A stretch of DNA of 7,722 nucleotides, taken from an uncultured Collinsella sp. Its GTDB lineage: Bacteria > Actinomycetota > Coriobacteriia > Coriobacteriales > Coriobacteriaceae. The notes under the pieces are model-generated. The model was given only the letters and a program-made list of their open reading frames with translations, was not told the origin of the DNA and did not search any database. A program made the translations under genes and the position numbers. The stretch covers positions 1 to 7,722 of the forward strand of contig CABUDQ010000068.1 in assembly GCA_902490365.1 (NCBI GenBank), in the 5' to 3' direction. This document shows positions 1 to 5,985 of the stretch, piece after piece; position 1 is the first letter of the stretch; every line of letters begins with the position of its first letter.

Positions 1-436
1 CCTTGGTATCCTGGATGAAGACCTTGGCCTCGCTCGAAAGCGTTGTGGCAGACGCGGCGGCAACGGCGTTCTTCTGCTCCGAAGCAGCAGGCGTCGCAGC
101 AGAGTTCTCGGACTCAGTCGCGTTGCCTGCGGCGGTGTCGGCACCATTCGCGGCACTCGCAGTTGCGCCCTGATCTGCGCCGGCGTCATCGGCAGCAGCG
201 CTCGCCGCCGCACTGTTCGCGCCGGTGTCGGCAGCGGTGCCATCGTCGGCCGTCGCAGCCTGCGCCACGGCCTCGGCAATGCCCTCGGCGCCCTCGGCCC
301 AAAGTTGCGCCGGCGTGGTGCCAAAAGCCATGGCAAAAGCCAGGAACGCCACCAGACCGCGCTTGGCTACGCCGCGGGCAATCGCTCCATGACGACGCCA
401 CGAGGCGCGTTGGCACTCATCCTCAAACATATCCAT
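1..436 (-). CDS. Secreted Ala-rich protein, N-terminal part (runs off window)
   Basis: This reading frame is open from an ATG at 436 through the left edge with no stop, giving the first 145 residues of a longer protein. An AGGAG box at 441-445 precedes the ATG; an in-frame ATG two codons in (430) is an alternative start with more usual spacing. The N-terminus has a basic stretch (residues 14-26, several Arg and Lys), a hydrophobic core at about 27-39 (GLVAFLAFAMAFG) and a plausible signal-peptidase site after the Ala of QLWA (residue 47), so the protein is probably exported. Residues 50-132 are a low-complexity linker rich in Ala, Asp, Thr, Gly and Asn, and a more ordered region begins near residue 135 (SSEAKVFIQDTK). 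The function is not recognisable from this part. The gene follows a cobalamin-type riboswitch, so a surface role linked to corrinoids is inferred, not shown. Confidence 0.8.
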   Translation of the reverse strand, partial: MDMFEDECQRASWRRHGAIARGVAKRGLVAFLAFAMAFGTTPAQLWAEGAEGIAEAVAQAATADDGTAADTGANSAAASAAADDAGADQGATASAANGADTAAGNATESENSAATPAASEQKNAVAAASATTLSSEAKVFIQDTK

Positions 437-509
437 TTGTCTCCTATTGTCTGAACTTGGGACATTGCCCAGCGGCTGCCCCACGTCATCGCGCATATCG
501 CGCTTGAGT

Positions 510-523
510 ACCCCCATCGGGGT
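510..523 (-). promoter_or_regulatory. Short leader hairpin between riboswitch and secreted-protein gene
   Basis: On the minus strand the sequence ACCCC-GATG-GGGGT forms a 5-bp GC-rich stem with a 4-nt loop, about 75 bases upstream of the start codon. A run of G just upstream could compete for the same C residues. It lies in the riboswitch expression platform and may take part in a ligand-dependent switch, but no U-tract follows, so it is not a simple terminator. The role is inferred. Confidence 0.35.
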
Positions 524-548
524 CCCCCTTCCCTCCAGAGCCCAACGC

Positions 549-578
549 GTACCGGCGGCATGCGCCGCGGCCGCGTAC
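549..578 (-). promoter_or_regulatory. GC-rich hairpin directly 3' of the riboswitch
   Basis: The stem GCGGC/GCCGC (564-568 with 555-559, 4-nt loop) is flanked by an outer GTAC/GTAC pairing (575-578 with 549-552). It begins within two bases of the predicted P1 helix of the riboswitch, so it is a candidate part of the expression platform, for instance the hairpin that makes a loop contact with the aptamer. No U-tract follows. The pairing is visible; the regulatory role is inference. Confidence 0.4.
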
Positions 579-579
579 A

Positions 580-752
580 AGATGGGAGGCGATCCGACTT
601 AACCTTACCGACCCGGGCGCGCCGTCCGATCTGCGACGCGACCATCCCGGGCCAAGAGGAATTACGGTTACTGGTACAGCCGGGGACTTACACCCCGATT
701 CTCCCAAACGCGCAGGAAAACCGCGCATTCGTGCGTCTCCGCACCACCATCT
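580..752 (-). ncRNA. Cobalamin (B12) riboswitch aptamer
   Basis: Read on the minus strand, this leader carries the hallmark core of cobalamin riboswitches at 658-705: a GGGAG segment, a GGGG-TGTAAGT-CCCC stem-loop, then GGCTG, CCAGTAACCGTAA. The classical 3' B12-box is present as AAGTCGGATCGCCTC (587-601; consensus near AGYCMGGAGACC). Perfect 6-bp pairing of AGATGG (747-752) with CCATCT (580-585) closes the aptamer as P1. Inside there are a GTGCG-GAGA-CGCAC hairpin (731-744) and a GC-rich arm with CCCGGG on both sides. The total of about 173 nt is normal for the class. It sits between a promoter-like sequence and the secreted-protein gene starting at 436, in the same orientation, so it most likely represses that gene when B12 is bound. 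Ligand type (adenosyl- or methyl/aquocobalamin) cannot be told by eye. Confidence 0.82.
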
Positions 753-761
753 AGGCCATCG

Positions 762-790
762 ATTATTACTGTCGATATGGTAGCACGCAA
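762..790 (-). promoter_or_regulatory. Candidate promoter for the riboswitch transcript
   Basis: On the minus strand a -35-like TTGCGT (785-790) and a -10-like AATAAT (762-767, 5 of 6 to consensus) are separated by exactly 17 bases. The expected start of transcription falls a few bases before the first riboswitch helix at 752. The -35 is weak (3 of 6), as is common for regulated promoters. The upstream terminator hairpin abuts the -35 box. Confidence 0.45.
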
Positions 791-816
791 AAGGGCCCCG
801 CACACAGGCGAAGCCC
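789..816 (-). terminator. Intrinsic terminator, distal 3' end of the ubiB operon
   Basis: On the minus strand GGGCTTCGC (808-816) pairs with GCGGGGCCC (793-801), 9 bp including two G-U pairs, around a 6-nt loop, followed by TTTTG. It lies about 85 bases after the ubiB-like stop codon and just before the riboswitch promoter, so it would insulate the two units. Confidence 0.55.
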
Positions 817-872
817 AAGGTACAAGCTATGGTTTGCGATAGAAAAGGGCGGGGATGAAGTGCCGAGCAAAA

Positions 873-898
873 TAACCCGTTTCCCCGACCCCGGGAAA
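873..898 (-). terminator. Possible proximal terminator of the ubiB operon
   Basis: TTTCCC (893-898) pairs with GGGAAA (880-885) on the minus strand around a 7-nt GC-rich loop, only a few bases after the ubiB-like stop codon. The downstream tract is imperfect (GGGTTATTTT). It may act together with the stronger hairpin at 789-816. Confidence 0.4.
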
Positions 899-901
899 TC
901 G

Positions 902-2665
902 CTAACGCTTACCGCCGTGGCTATTGCGCCAGATCTCGCGGCCCAGCATCAGTGCCAGCGCCAGCGCGCTCACGTAGCCCATAAAGCCAATGACCGGGAT
1001 ACCAAACACAACCGGCTCGATACGCGCATAGTACACCACCGACGAACCGATAAACAGACCGGCGATCACAATTGCCATCGACATGCGGTCGATAATTCCA
1101 CCCAGCTGCCGCAGTGCCTTATCGCTGCTCATGATCTGCGTGTTCACCTTAAGCTGGCCGCGCGTAAGCATACGCGACGCCAAGCCCAGATACTCGGCCG
1201 CCTCGAGCGAACCTTTTGCCGCTCGATAGCTGCTCGCGGCAAGATCGCGCCCCATATCGCGCACGCGCGCATAGGTGCTCTTCTCGTTTTTGATGTGCGT
1301 CTGGATAATCTGGATCATGTTGACGTTGGGCATGTACTCGGTCAGCAGGCCCTCGAGCGTCACCATGCCGCGCGCGAACATCGTCACCACACTCGGCAGC
1401 TCAACGTCGTTTTTGCGCGCCAGATTGAGCAGCGAGGTCAAAAACTCGCCGATATCCAGGTCCTTAAGATCGAGCCCCGCAAAGTCGGCGACAATAAAGT
1501 CCAAGTCGGACAAAAAGGCCGAATGGTCGAGCTCGGCAGAATCGCCGCGCGTCACGGCAAAGCGCATAAGCGAATCCTTGAGCTTGGGGACGTCACCCTC
1601 GGCCACGGCGAAAATCATGTCCTTGACGATACCGCGGTCGTGACTCGACATGCGCCCGACCATGCCCAGGTCGATAAAGTAGACGATGCCGTCCTTGAGG
1701 ATAATGTTTCCCGCATGCGGGTCCGCATGGAAAAAGCCGTCGTCGAGCACCTGCGTCGAATAGTCCTCGACGATTGCGGCGCCGATCTTTTCCAAGTCAT
1801 AACCCTCGGCTGCCAAACGCTTGGGATCGGCGATGGAGATGCCGTCGATGTAGTCCATGACCACCACGTGCTCGGTGCAAAGGTCCAGGTAGGATTTGGG
1901 ACACGATACGCCATGCACGCTTTTGTGGAAGTCATAGAAATCGTTGAGGTTTTTGGCCTCGGCCAAAAAGTTGGTCTCCTCGCGAAACGAGGTCCACAGC
2001 TCTTCGACCACGCCGTGCAGGTCAACAAACTGGTCGGTGTTGACGAACTTGGAAACGATACGCACCACCGAGCGAATGATGTCGATGTCCTGCGCCATCA
2101 CCTGCTGCGCACCGGGGCGCTGCACCTTAACGGCCACGTCCTCGCCGGTCACCAGGCGGGCGCGGTGCACCTGCGCGAGCGACGCGCTACCGAGCGGGTT
2201 GGGGTCGATCGCGTCGAACATCTGCCCCAGGCGCTGGCCGTATTCCTCTTCCAGACAGCGGAGCACTACCTCATACGGCACCGGCTCTACGTCGGAGCGC
2301 AGACGGCGCAGCTCGTCGCAAAACCGCTGCGGCAAGATCTCGGAGCGGTTGGCCAGAATCTGCCCCATCTTGACGAACATAGGGCCGAGCTCTTCGAGCA
2401 GACGACGCAGGCGCACCGGCGTGAGGTTGTCCCACACGCGATACTTTTTGATCAGGCGAACGATCTGCCCAATGCGCTCACGACGACCTGCCGGCGTGAG
2501 CTGGTATTCCTCATCCGGCGCCATCGCGTCGGGCTCCTCGGGGACCATATCGACAGCGCGCGGCTTCTTGCGAGCGCCCGAGACGGCGGCATCGACCTCG
2601 TCGACAACCGCCGCCTCGTCACCCAAGGGATCTTGATTGTTGTAATCGGTGGTGGAATCTGCCAT
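902..2665 (-). CDS. ubiB: UbiB/AarF/ABC1-family protein kinase-like ATPase
   Basis: The 587-residue product has the full UbiB (ABC1/ADCK) kinase-like fold. Visible motifs are the family-defining KxGQ (KMGQ, residues 99-102), the modified nucleotide loop GSASLAQVH (159-167) in place of the usual AAAS loop, VAVK with the predicted ATP-binding Lys180, EETNF (229-233), the catalytic loop HADPHAGN (313-320) and the metal-binding DLGM (332-335). Two hydrophobic helices at about 530-547 and 553-575 anchor the C-terminus in the membrane. Residues 1-55 are an acidic, probably disordered tail. In other bacteria UbiB supports ubiquinone synthesis or lipid handling by ATPase activity. A strict gut anaerobe is not expected to make ubiquinone, so the substrate here is unknown. 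It starts 8 bases after the phasin-like gene stops, so the two are one operon; the symbol denotes the family, not proven function. Confidence 0.9.
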   Translation of the reverse strand: MADSTTDYNNQDPLGDEAAVVDEVDAAVSGARKKPRAVDMVPEEPDAMAPDEEYQLTPAGRRERIGQIVRLIKKYRVWDNLTPVRLRRLLEELGPMFVKMGQILANRSEILPQRFCDELRRLRSDVEPVPYEVVLRCLEEEYGQRLGQMFDAIDPNPLGSASLAQVHRARLVTGEDVAVKVQRPGAQQVMAQDIDIIRSVVRIVSKFVNTDQFVDLHGVVEELWTSFREETNFLAEAKNLNDFYDFHKSVHGVSCPKSYLDLCTEHVVVMDYIDGISIADPKRLAAEGYDLEKIGAAIVEDYSTQVLDDGFFHADPHAGNIILKDGIVYFIDLGMVGRMSSHDRGIVKDMIFAVAEGDVPKLKDSLMRFAVTRGDSAELDHSAFLSDLDFIVADFAGLDLKDLDIGEFLTSLLNLARKNDVELPSVVTMFARGMVTLEGLLTEYMPNVNMIQIIQTHIKNEKSTYARVRDMGRDLAASSYRAAKGSLEAAEYLGLASRMLTRGQLKVNTQIMSSDKALRQLGGIIDRMSMAIVIAGLFIGSSVVYYARIEPVVFGIPVIGFMGYVSALALALMLGREIWRNSHGGKR

Positions 2666-2673
2666 CTGCGCTG

Positions 2674-3090
2674 CTACTCGGCCTCTTCGGCGTCCTCTGC
2701 GTCGTCGGGTTCAACGGACTCGACGGGCACCGAGGTCACGTTGTCCTCGACCGAATCGACGATGTCGCGCACATGGGCCAGGAAGGCCGTGCGCTCGGGG
2801 GCGGTCATAACGCGGACGCGAGCCAGGATGAGCTCATCGAGCACGCGCTGTGCCGCAGTCTCGCCCTGCATGCCCAGGCGCTCGGTCAGGTCGGAGATGG
2901 TGCCACCCGCCTGCTCGAACATATCGGACACGCTGCGGGCGATATCGGGGGTGCCGGCATCCTTGCGGACCTGCTCGCCCTTGGTACCGAGGTCGTCGAG
3001 AACCTTCTTGCCGCCCTCGACGGCAACGGCGGCGGCGCCGAAGCCCACGTTGATGGCACCGTTAACAAGCTGATCGAGTTTCATAACCAT
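2674..3090 (-). CDS. Phasin-like helical protein
   Basis: This 138-residue product opens with MKLDQLVNGAINVGFGAAA and EGGKKVLDDL, the amphipathic pattern seen in phasin-family (polyhydroxyalkanoate granule-associated-like) proteins of Gram-positive bacteria. The middle is predicted helical with heptad-like spacing (about residues 48-115) and the last 18 residues are strongly acidic (EPDDAEDAEEAE). I chose the ATG at 3090 because a GGAG box lies 6 bases upstream; a TTG at 3102 and an ATG at 3084 are weaker alternatives. No signal peptide or membrane helix is seen. It is the first gene of an operon with the UbiB-like kinase 8 bases downstream, a pairing that suggests the two act together, perhaps at a membrane or lipid surface. 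No PHA synthase gene is in the window, so a true granule role is unproven. Confidence 0.75.
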   Translation of the reverse strand: MVMKLDQLVNGAINVGFGAAAVAVEGGKKVLDDLGTKGEQVRKDAGTPDIARSVSDMFEQAGGTISDLTERLGMQGETAAQRVLDELILARVRVMTAPERTAFLAHVRDIVDSVEDNVTSVPVESVEPDDAEDAEEAE

Positions 3091-3175
3091 GGTTGGCTCC
3101 AATCATGAACAACTGCATTGGACTTCTTGTACCCAAGATTGAGTGAACGACACAAAATCGTTTTACCGCCAAGAT

Positions 3176-3220
3176 AAAAATCGAGCGGGCCAAAGCCTTT
3201 GACGGCGTTTGCCCCGCTCG
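3176..3220 (-). terminator. Rho-independent terminator of the C69 dipeptidase gene
   Basis: On the minus strand CGAGCGGG (3213-3220) pairs perfectly with CCCGCTCG (3182-3189). The stem continues inward through CAAA/TTTG and GCC/GGC pairs with one bulge, and the hairpin is followed by ATTTTTATC. It begins 19 bases after the dipeptidase stop codon. On the plus strand no T-tract follows, so it works leftward only. Confidence 0.88.
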
Positions 3221-3238
3221 TTCGCTGCAAGGTTGCCT

Positions 3239-4762
3239 TTACCTTACGTTGTCGTTCATCGCGAAGGAGTTCTTCATGGCACAGCTCGTGGTGTAGAGCA
3301 CCTTGCCCAACAGGGCATCGGTCTCCACGCGCACGAGCTCGGCAAAGGCCTCGTTAGCACGGGCGAGCTCGGCAGGCACCTCGGCCTCGGGCAGCGCGGC
3401 TACGACAGCGTCAACGTCGTGAATCTGCTTGTGGCCCATGCCGCCGACCTTTTCCTGATAATCCTCGACCGCGCGACCGCACTCATGGAAGCGGACATCT
3501 GCCAAGGCACCGATCAGGCGATTCACCCAATAGAAATTCTCGGACGTCACGCGAGCCTGCGTGCCGGCATAGTACTCGGGCATGGTCTCGACGTTAGCGT
3601 ACAGCGGCACGAGCGCGTTAAACGAGTTGGAGCCAAACGCCATCCACTGCACGGCGCGATACGCCGGCTGCGCAAAGGGGCGCAGCTGCAGCACGGCAAG
3701 CTGGCTGTTGCGGTTGATGCCGATGGGACGATAGGCGCCGCGCGTGGCGGGCGTGCCCTTGCTGCCGTAGCAGTCGTACTCCGTGCCCTGGTAGTGGCTC
3801 GAAAGCACGTACTTGATGTCCTCGATGGTCACCTTGCGCTCGGGCACGCGGCTCCAGGGAATGTCGTCGCTCTCGGGCGTGTAGTCGGCGTCGGGACCGT
3901 CCCACACATCGCTGGGGTTGAGGCAGCGCTGCATATACCAGGCGCGCGGCGTGTTGTAGACGTGATCGCTGTCGCTGTGCGAGCCAAAGGCCTCGCGCGG
4001 GTTAAAGACCGCGGCGGGACCGTCACCCTCGACGCCCAGCGTTAGGTCCAGATGCCACTCTGCCATCCAGGAGCGCAGGTCGGCAGAGCACATGTGGTCG
4101 ACCTGAGCGCCCTCGGCGTCGTCCAGGTCAAAGCTGTCAATACCCAGCTGGTTGGGCATGGTCACATAGGCGTCATCGGGCACGCGCTTGGCGATCCAGT
4201 GGTGGCCGCCGATGGTCTCGAGCCACCAGATCTCGTCAACGTCACTAAAGGCGATGCCATTGTTCTCGTAGGTGCCGTAGCGCTCGAGCAGGTCACCCAA
4301 AATACGCACGCCGTCGCGGGCGGACTTGGCGTACGGCAGCACCAGGGTCACCATATCCTCCTCGCCCAGTCCGCCGGGCTGGGCCGGAACATAGCCGTCC
4401 TCGCCCTCGTTGCCCTTGGCGGGTACATAGTCCACGAGCGGATCGGCGCCGCGGACGCGCTCGTTGGTGGTGAGTGTTTCGGTTGCGGACATGCCAACAT
4501 TGAGCTCGTTGAAGCCGGCCTCGGCCCAAATGCCATGGCCCGGGACAACGTCGGGGACGCTCGTGTAGCGCATGGGGTTGTCGGGCAGCTCAACGGTCAG
4601 GTGGCTCAGGACACTCGTGTAGACACGCGGCTGCTCGTCGGGATGCACCACGCGCATGCGCTTGGGCTCAAACACCCCGTTGGACGAGTCCTCGTTGCGG
4701 GCGACAAGCGTCGACCCGTCGTAGCTCGCGTTCTTACCAACCAAAATCGTTGTGCACGGCAT
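3239..4762 (-). CDS. pepD: C69-family dipeptidase (PepD-like, Ntn hydrolase)
   Basis: The 507-residue product begins MPCTTILVGKNAS and continues with TLVARNEDS (residues 18-26), the N-terminal signature of peptidase family C69. Cys3 is the predicted nucleophile, which becomes the N-terminal residue after removal of the first residues in this family. Further conserved blocks are WAEAGFNELNVGMSATET (79-96), WWLETIGGHHW (179-189) and VPDDAYVTMPNQLG (194-207). Family members split a range of dipeptides in the cytosol, and the absence of a signal peptide fits this. The ATG at 4762 is preferred because AAGGAGG lies 6 bases before it; an ATG at 4768 abuts the Shine-Dalgarno and would give two extra residues. 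Length matches the family. A -10-like TACACT lies at 4799-4804. The gene is monocistronic, closed by the terminator at 3176-3220. Confidence 0.93.
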   Translation of the reverse strand: MPCTTILVGKNASYDGSTLVARNEDSSNGVFEPKRMRVVHPDEQPRVYTSVLSHLTVELPDNPMRYTSVPDVVPGHGIWAEAGFNELNVGMSATETLTTNERVRGADPLVDYVPAKGNEGEDGYVPAQPGGLGEEDMVTLVLPYAKSARDGVRILGDLLERYGTYENNGIAFSDVDEIWWLETIGGHHWIAKRVPDDAYVTMPNQLGIDSFDLDDAEGAQVDHMCSADLRSWMAEWHLDLTLGVEGDGPAAVFNPREAFGSHSDSDHVYNTPRAWYMQRCLNPSDVWDGPDADYTPESDDIPWSRVPERKVTIEDIKYVLSSHYQGTEYDCYGSKGTPATRGAYRPIGINRNSQLAVLQLRPFAQPAYRAVQWMAFGSNSFNALVPLYANVETMPEYYAGTQARVTSENFYWVNRLIGALADVRFHECGRAVEDYQEKVGGMGHKQIHDVDAVVAALPEAEVPAELARANEAFAELVRVETDALLGKVLYTTSCAMKNSFAMNDNVR

Positions 4763-4768
4763 GCGCAT

Positions 4769-4775
4769 CCTCCTT
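4769..4775 (-). promoter_or_regulatory. Ribosome binding site deciding the dipeptidase start
   Basis: AAGGAGG reads on the minus strand with 6 bases to the ATG at 4762 and none to the ATG at 4768. It therefore supports the MPCTT start, placing the catalytic Cys at position 3. Confidence 0.8.
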
Positions 4776-4860
4776 GAGCGAAGAAATCAAACGGCAACAG
4801 TGTATCGCTTCGGCGCAAAAAGGGCGAAACCGCAACGCCTCAAGACCCTTCGGGACCCCT

Positions 4861-4891
4861 GTGGTCAAAAAATGCCAAATATGAGTACTGT
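4861..4891 (+). repeat. Left terminal inverted repeat of the 231-bp element
   Basis: It is an exact 31-base reverse complement of 5061-5091. It begins GTGGTCAAAAAATGCC and ends GAGTACTGT. Confidence 0.93.
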
Positions 4892-4924
4892 TGCCAAGAT
4901 AGTCACATATGCTTTATGACATTT

Positions 4925-4961
4925 GGGCTTCCTAACGAAATTTATTCTCGTTAGGAAGCCC
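4925..4961 (+). repeat. Central hairpin of the 231-bp element (terminator-like on plus strand)
   Basis: GGGCTTCCTAACGA (4925-4938) pairs perfectly with TCGTTAGGAAGCCC (4948-4961) around a 9-nt A/T-rich loop; one more T-A pair closes the base. On the plus strand ATTTTATTG follows, giving a terminator-like shape. On the minus strand AAATGTC follows, which is weak. It may stop rightward transcription or be a recognition structure of the element. Confidence 0.75.
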
Positions 4962-5060
4962 ATTTTATTGAACCTATGGGGGAATAACGTTGTCTTGCTT
5001 TTGGACAAATGGGGACTTTCGGCACTCATTACAAGGAAATGTGCTGCTACTAAATTGGTG

Positions 5061-5091
5061 ACAGTACTCATATTTGGCATTTTTTGACCAC
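5061..5091 (-). repeat. Right terminal inverted repeat of the 231-bp element
   Basis: It is an exact 31-base reverse complement of 4861-4891. It lies 29 bases after the folD stop codon, so the folD transcript runs into it unless it ends there. Confidence 0.93.
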
Positions 5092-5128
5092 GCGGTATAT
5101 GGCTAGCCCCTCAAACAGCCCAAAACGC

Positions 5129-5983
5129 CTATTTCGATGCACGCTCCGCCGCCTCGATCACGTGTTTGGCGAGAATCGCCGTCGTCACAGCGCCCACGCC
5201 GCCCGGCACGGGCGTGATGGCGCCAACAACCGGCTCCACAGCGTCAAAATCAACGTCACCGACCAGCTTGCCAGCAGCCTCGTCCCAATTAATGCCAACA
5301 TCGATGATTGTCTGGCCCTCGCGAACCGCATCCGCGCCAATCGTGCGCGCGCGTCCAACGGCCGCAACCACAATGTCGGCAGCACGGCACTCGGCAGCAA
5401 GGTCGCGCGTATGCGTATGGCACGTCGTCACGGTCGCATTGCGCGCCGTAAGCATGGCGGCAACAGGACGCCCGATCACCAGCGAGCGCCCGACCACAGC
5501 AACCTTAGCTCCATCCAGCTCAACGCCGTAATGATCCAGCAAAGCAAGCACGGCTTCGGCTGTGCAGGGGGCAAAACCCTCGCCGCGCCCCGAAAGCGTG
5601 GTGAGCAGCGAAGCCGGCGTCATAGAGTCAACGTCCTTGGCAGGATCGAGCGCTGCGGCAACCGCGTCCTCGTCAAGGCCGGCGGGCAGCGGGCGGAACA
5701 TCAGGCAGCCATGAACAGACGAATCGGTATTGATGTCCTCGATGGCCGTCAACAGCTCGACCTGAGAAACATCGGCGGGAAGCAAAACGCGGCGAGCTTC
5801 AATGCCAACCTTCTCGCAGCGCTTGAGCGCACCGCGCTCGTAGGATAGGTCGTCCTCGCGTTCACCCACACGCACGATAGCCAACGTCGGAACAACGCCT
5901 CGCTCGCGCAGGGCTGCGCAGCGAGCAGCAAGTTCCTCAGTCAGCGCGCGGGCGACGGGAGCGCCCTTCAGCAGTTCAGCCAT
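5129..5983 (-). CDS. folD: Methylene-tetrahydrofolate dehydrogenase (FolD), probably lacking cyclohydrolase activity
   Basis: This 284-residue cytosolic enzyme of one-carbon metabolism should oxidise 5,10-methylene-THF to methenyl-THF with NAD(P)+. Family landmarks are SYERGALKRCEKVG (47-60), FRPLPAGLD (96-104), AKDVDS (115-120), PCT (139-141), the Rossmann turn VVGRSLVIGRP (163-173), IDVGIN (227-232) and the C-terminal ITPVPGGVGAVT (256-267). Tyr48 and Asp117 are kept. The catalytic Lys of bifunctional enzymes (Lys54 in E. coli, Lys56 in human) is Ala52 here, and the paired Gln (E. coli Gln98) is Phe96, so the cyclohydrolase step is probably lost. The ATG at 5983 is chosen for its GAGGGG box and the family N-terminus MAELLKG; an upstream frame extension to 6049 overlaps fchA and is Arg-rich noise. 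It starts two bases after the fchA stop, implying translational coupling. Confidence 0.93.
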   Translation of the reverse strand: MAELLKGAPVARALTEELAARCAALRERGVVPTLAIVRVGEREDDLSYERGALKRCEKVGIEARRVLLPADVSQVELLTAIEDINTDSSVHGCLMFRPLPAGLDEDAVAAALDPAKDVDSMTPASLLTTLSGRGEGFAPCTAEAVLALLDHYGVELDGAKVAVVGRSLVIGRPVAAMLTARNATVTTCHTHTRDLAAECRAADIVVAAVGRARTIGADAVREGQTIIDVGINWDEAAGKLVGDVDFDAVEPVVGAITPVPGGVGAVTTAILAKHVIEAAERASK

Positions 5984-5985
5984 GG

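Larger units (their letters stand above)
4861..5091. mobile_element. 231-bp AT-rich palindromic element (MITE-like or structured repeat)
   Basis: The segment is bounded by perfect 31-bp inverted repeats (4861-4891 and 5061-5091), extended inward, after a 2-base mismatch, by CCAA/TTGG. My count gives about 39% GC (90 of 231), far below the flanking genes. A strong 14-bp hairpin sits inside (4925-4961). There is no convincing transposase gene and no obvious target-site duplication: the flanks read CGGGACCCCT on the left and GCGGTATATG on the right. It fills most of the 360-base gap between the folD stop and the dipeptidase start. The structure fits a non-autonomous insertion element or a REP/BIME-like repeat. 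A 71-residue reading frame inside it (5080-4865, minus) is mostly repeat sequence and is not called as a gene. Confidence 0.7.

Noticed and set aside
486..818. 110-residue minus-strand frame over the riboswitch region
   Set aside because: It coincides with the structured RNA leader and has no protein-like features.
860..3073. 737-residue plus-strand open frame antisense to the phasin-like and ubiB-like genes
   Set aside because: It is His/Arg-rich, lacks any family motif, has no good ribosome binding site, and lies across two well-supported minus-strand genes. Long antisense frames are expected in GC-rich DNA.
3209..4777. Two long plus-strand frames (278 and 241 residues) opposite the C69 dipeptidase
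   Set aside because: They mirror the codon pattern of the dipeptidase and cover its terminator and start region; no domain is recognisable.
4865..5080. 71-residue minus-strand frame inside the 231-bp element
   Set aside because: Both ends lie in the terminal repeats, there is no ribosome binding site, and the peptide is a by-product of the repeat sequence. It may be annotated as a hypothetical protein in genomes.
4861..5091. CRISPR-like repeat
   Set aside because: Only two inverted copies with no spacer series, so not an array.
5084..5848. 254-residue plus-strand frame opposite folD
   Set aside because: It is an Arg/Asn/His-rich shadow of folD that starts inside the right inverted repeat.
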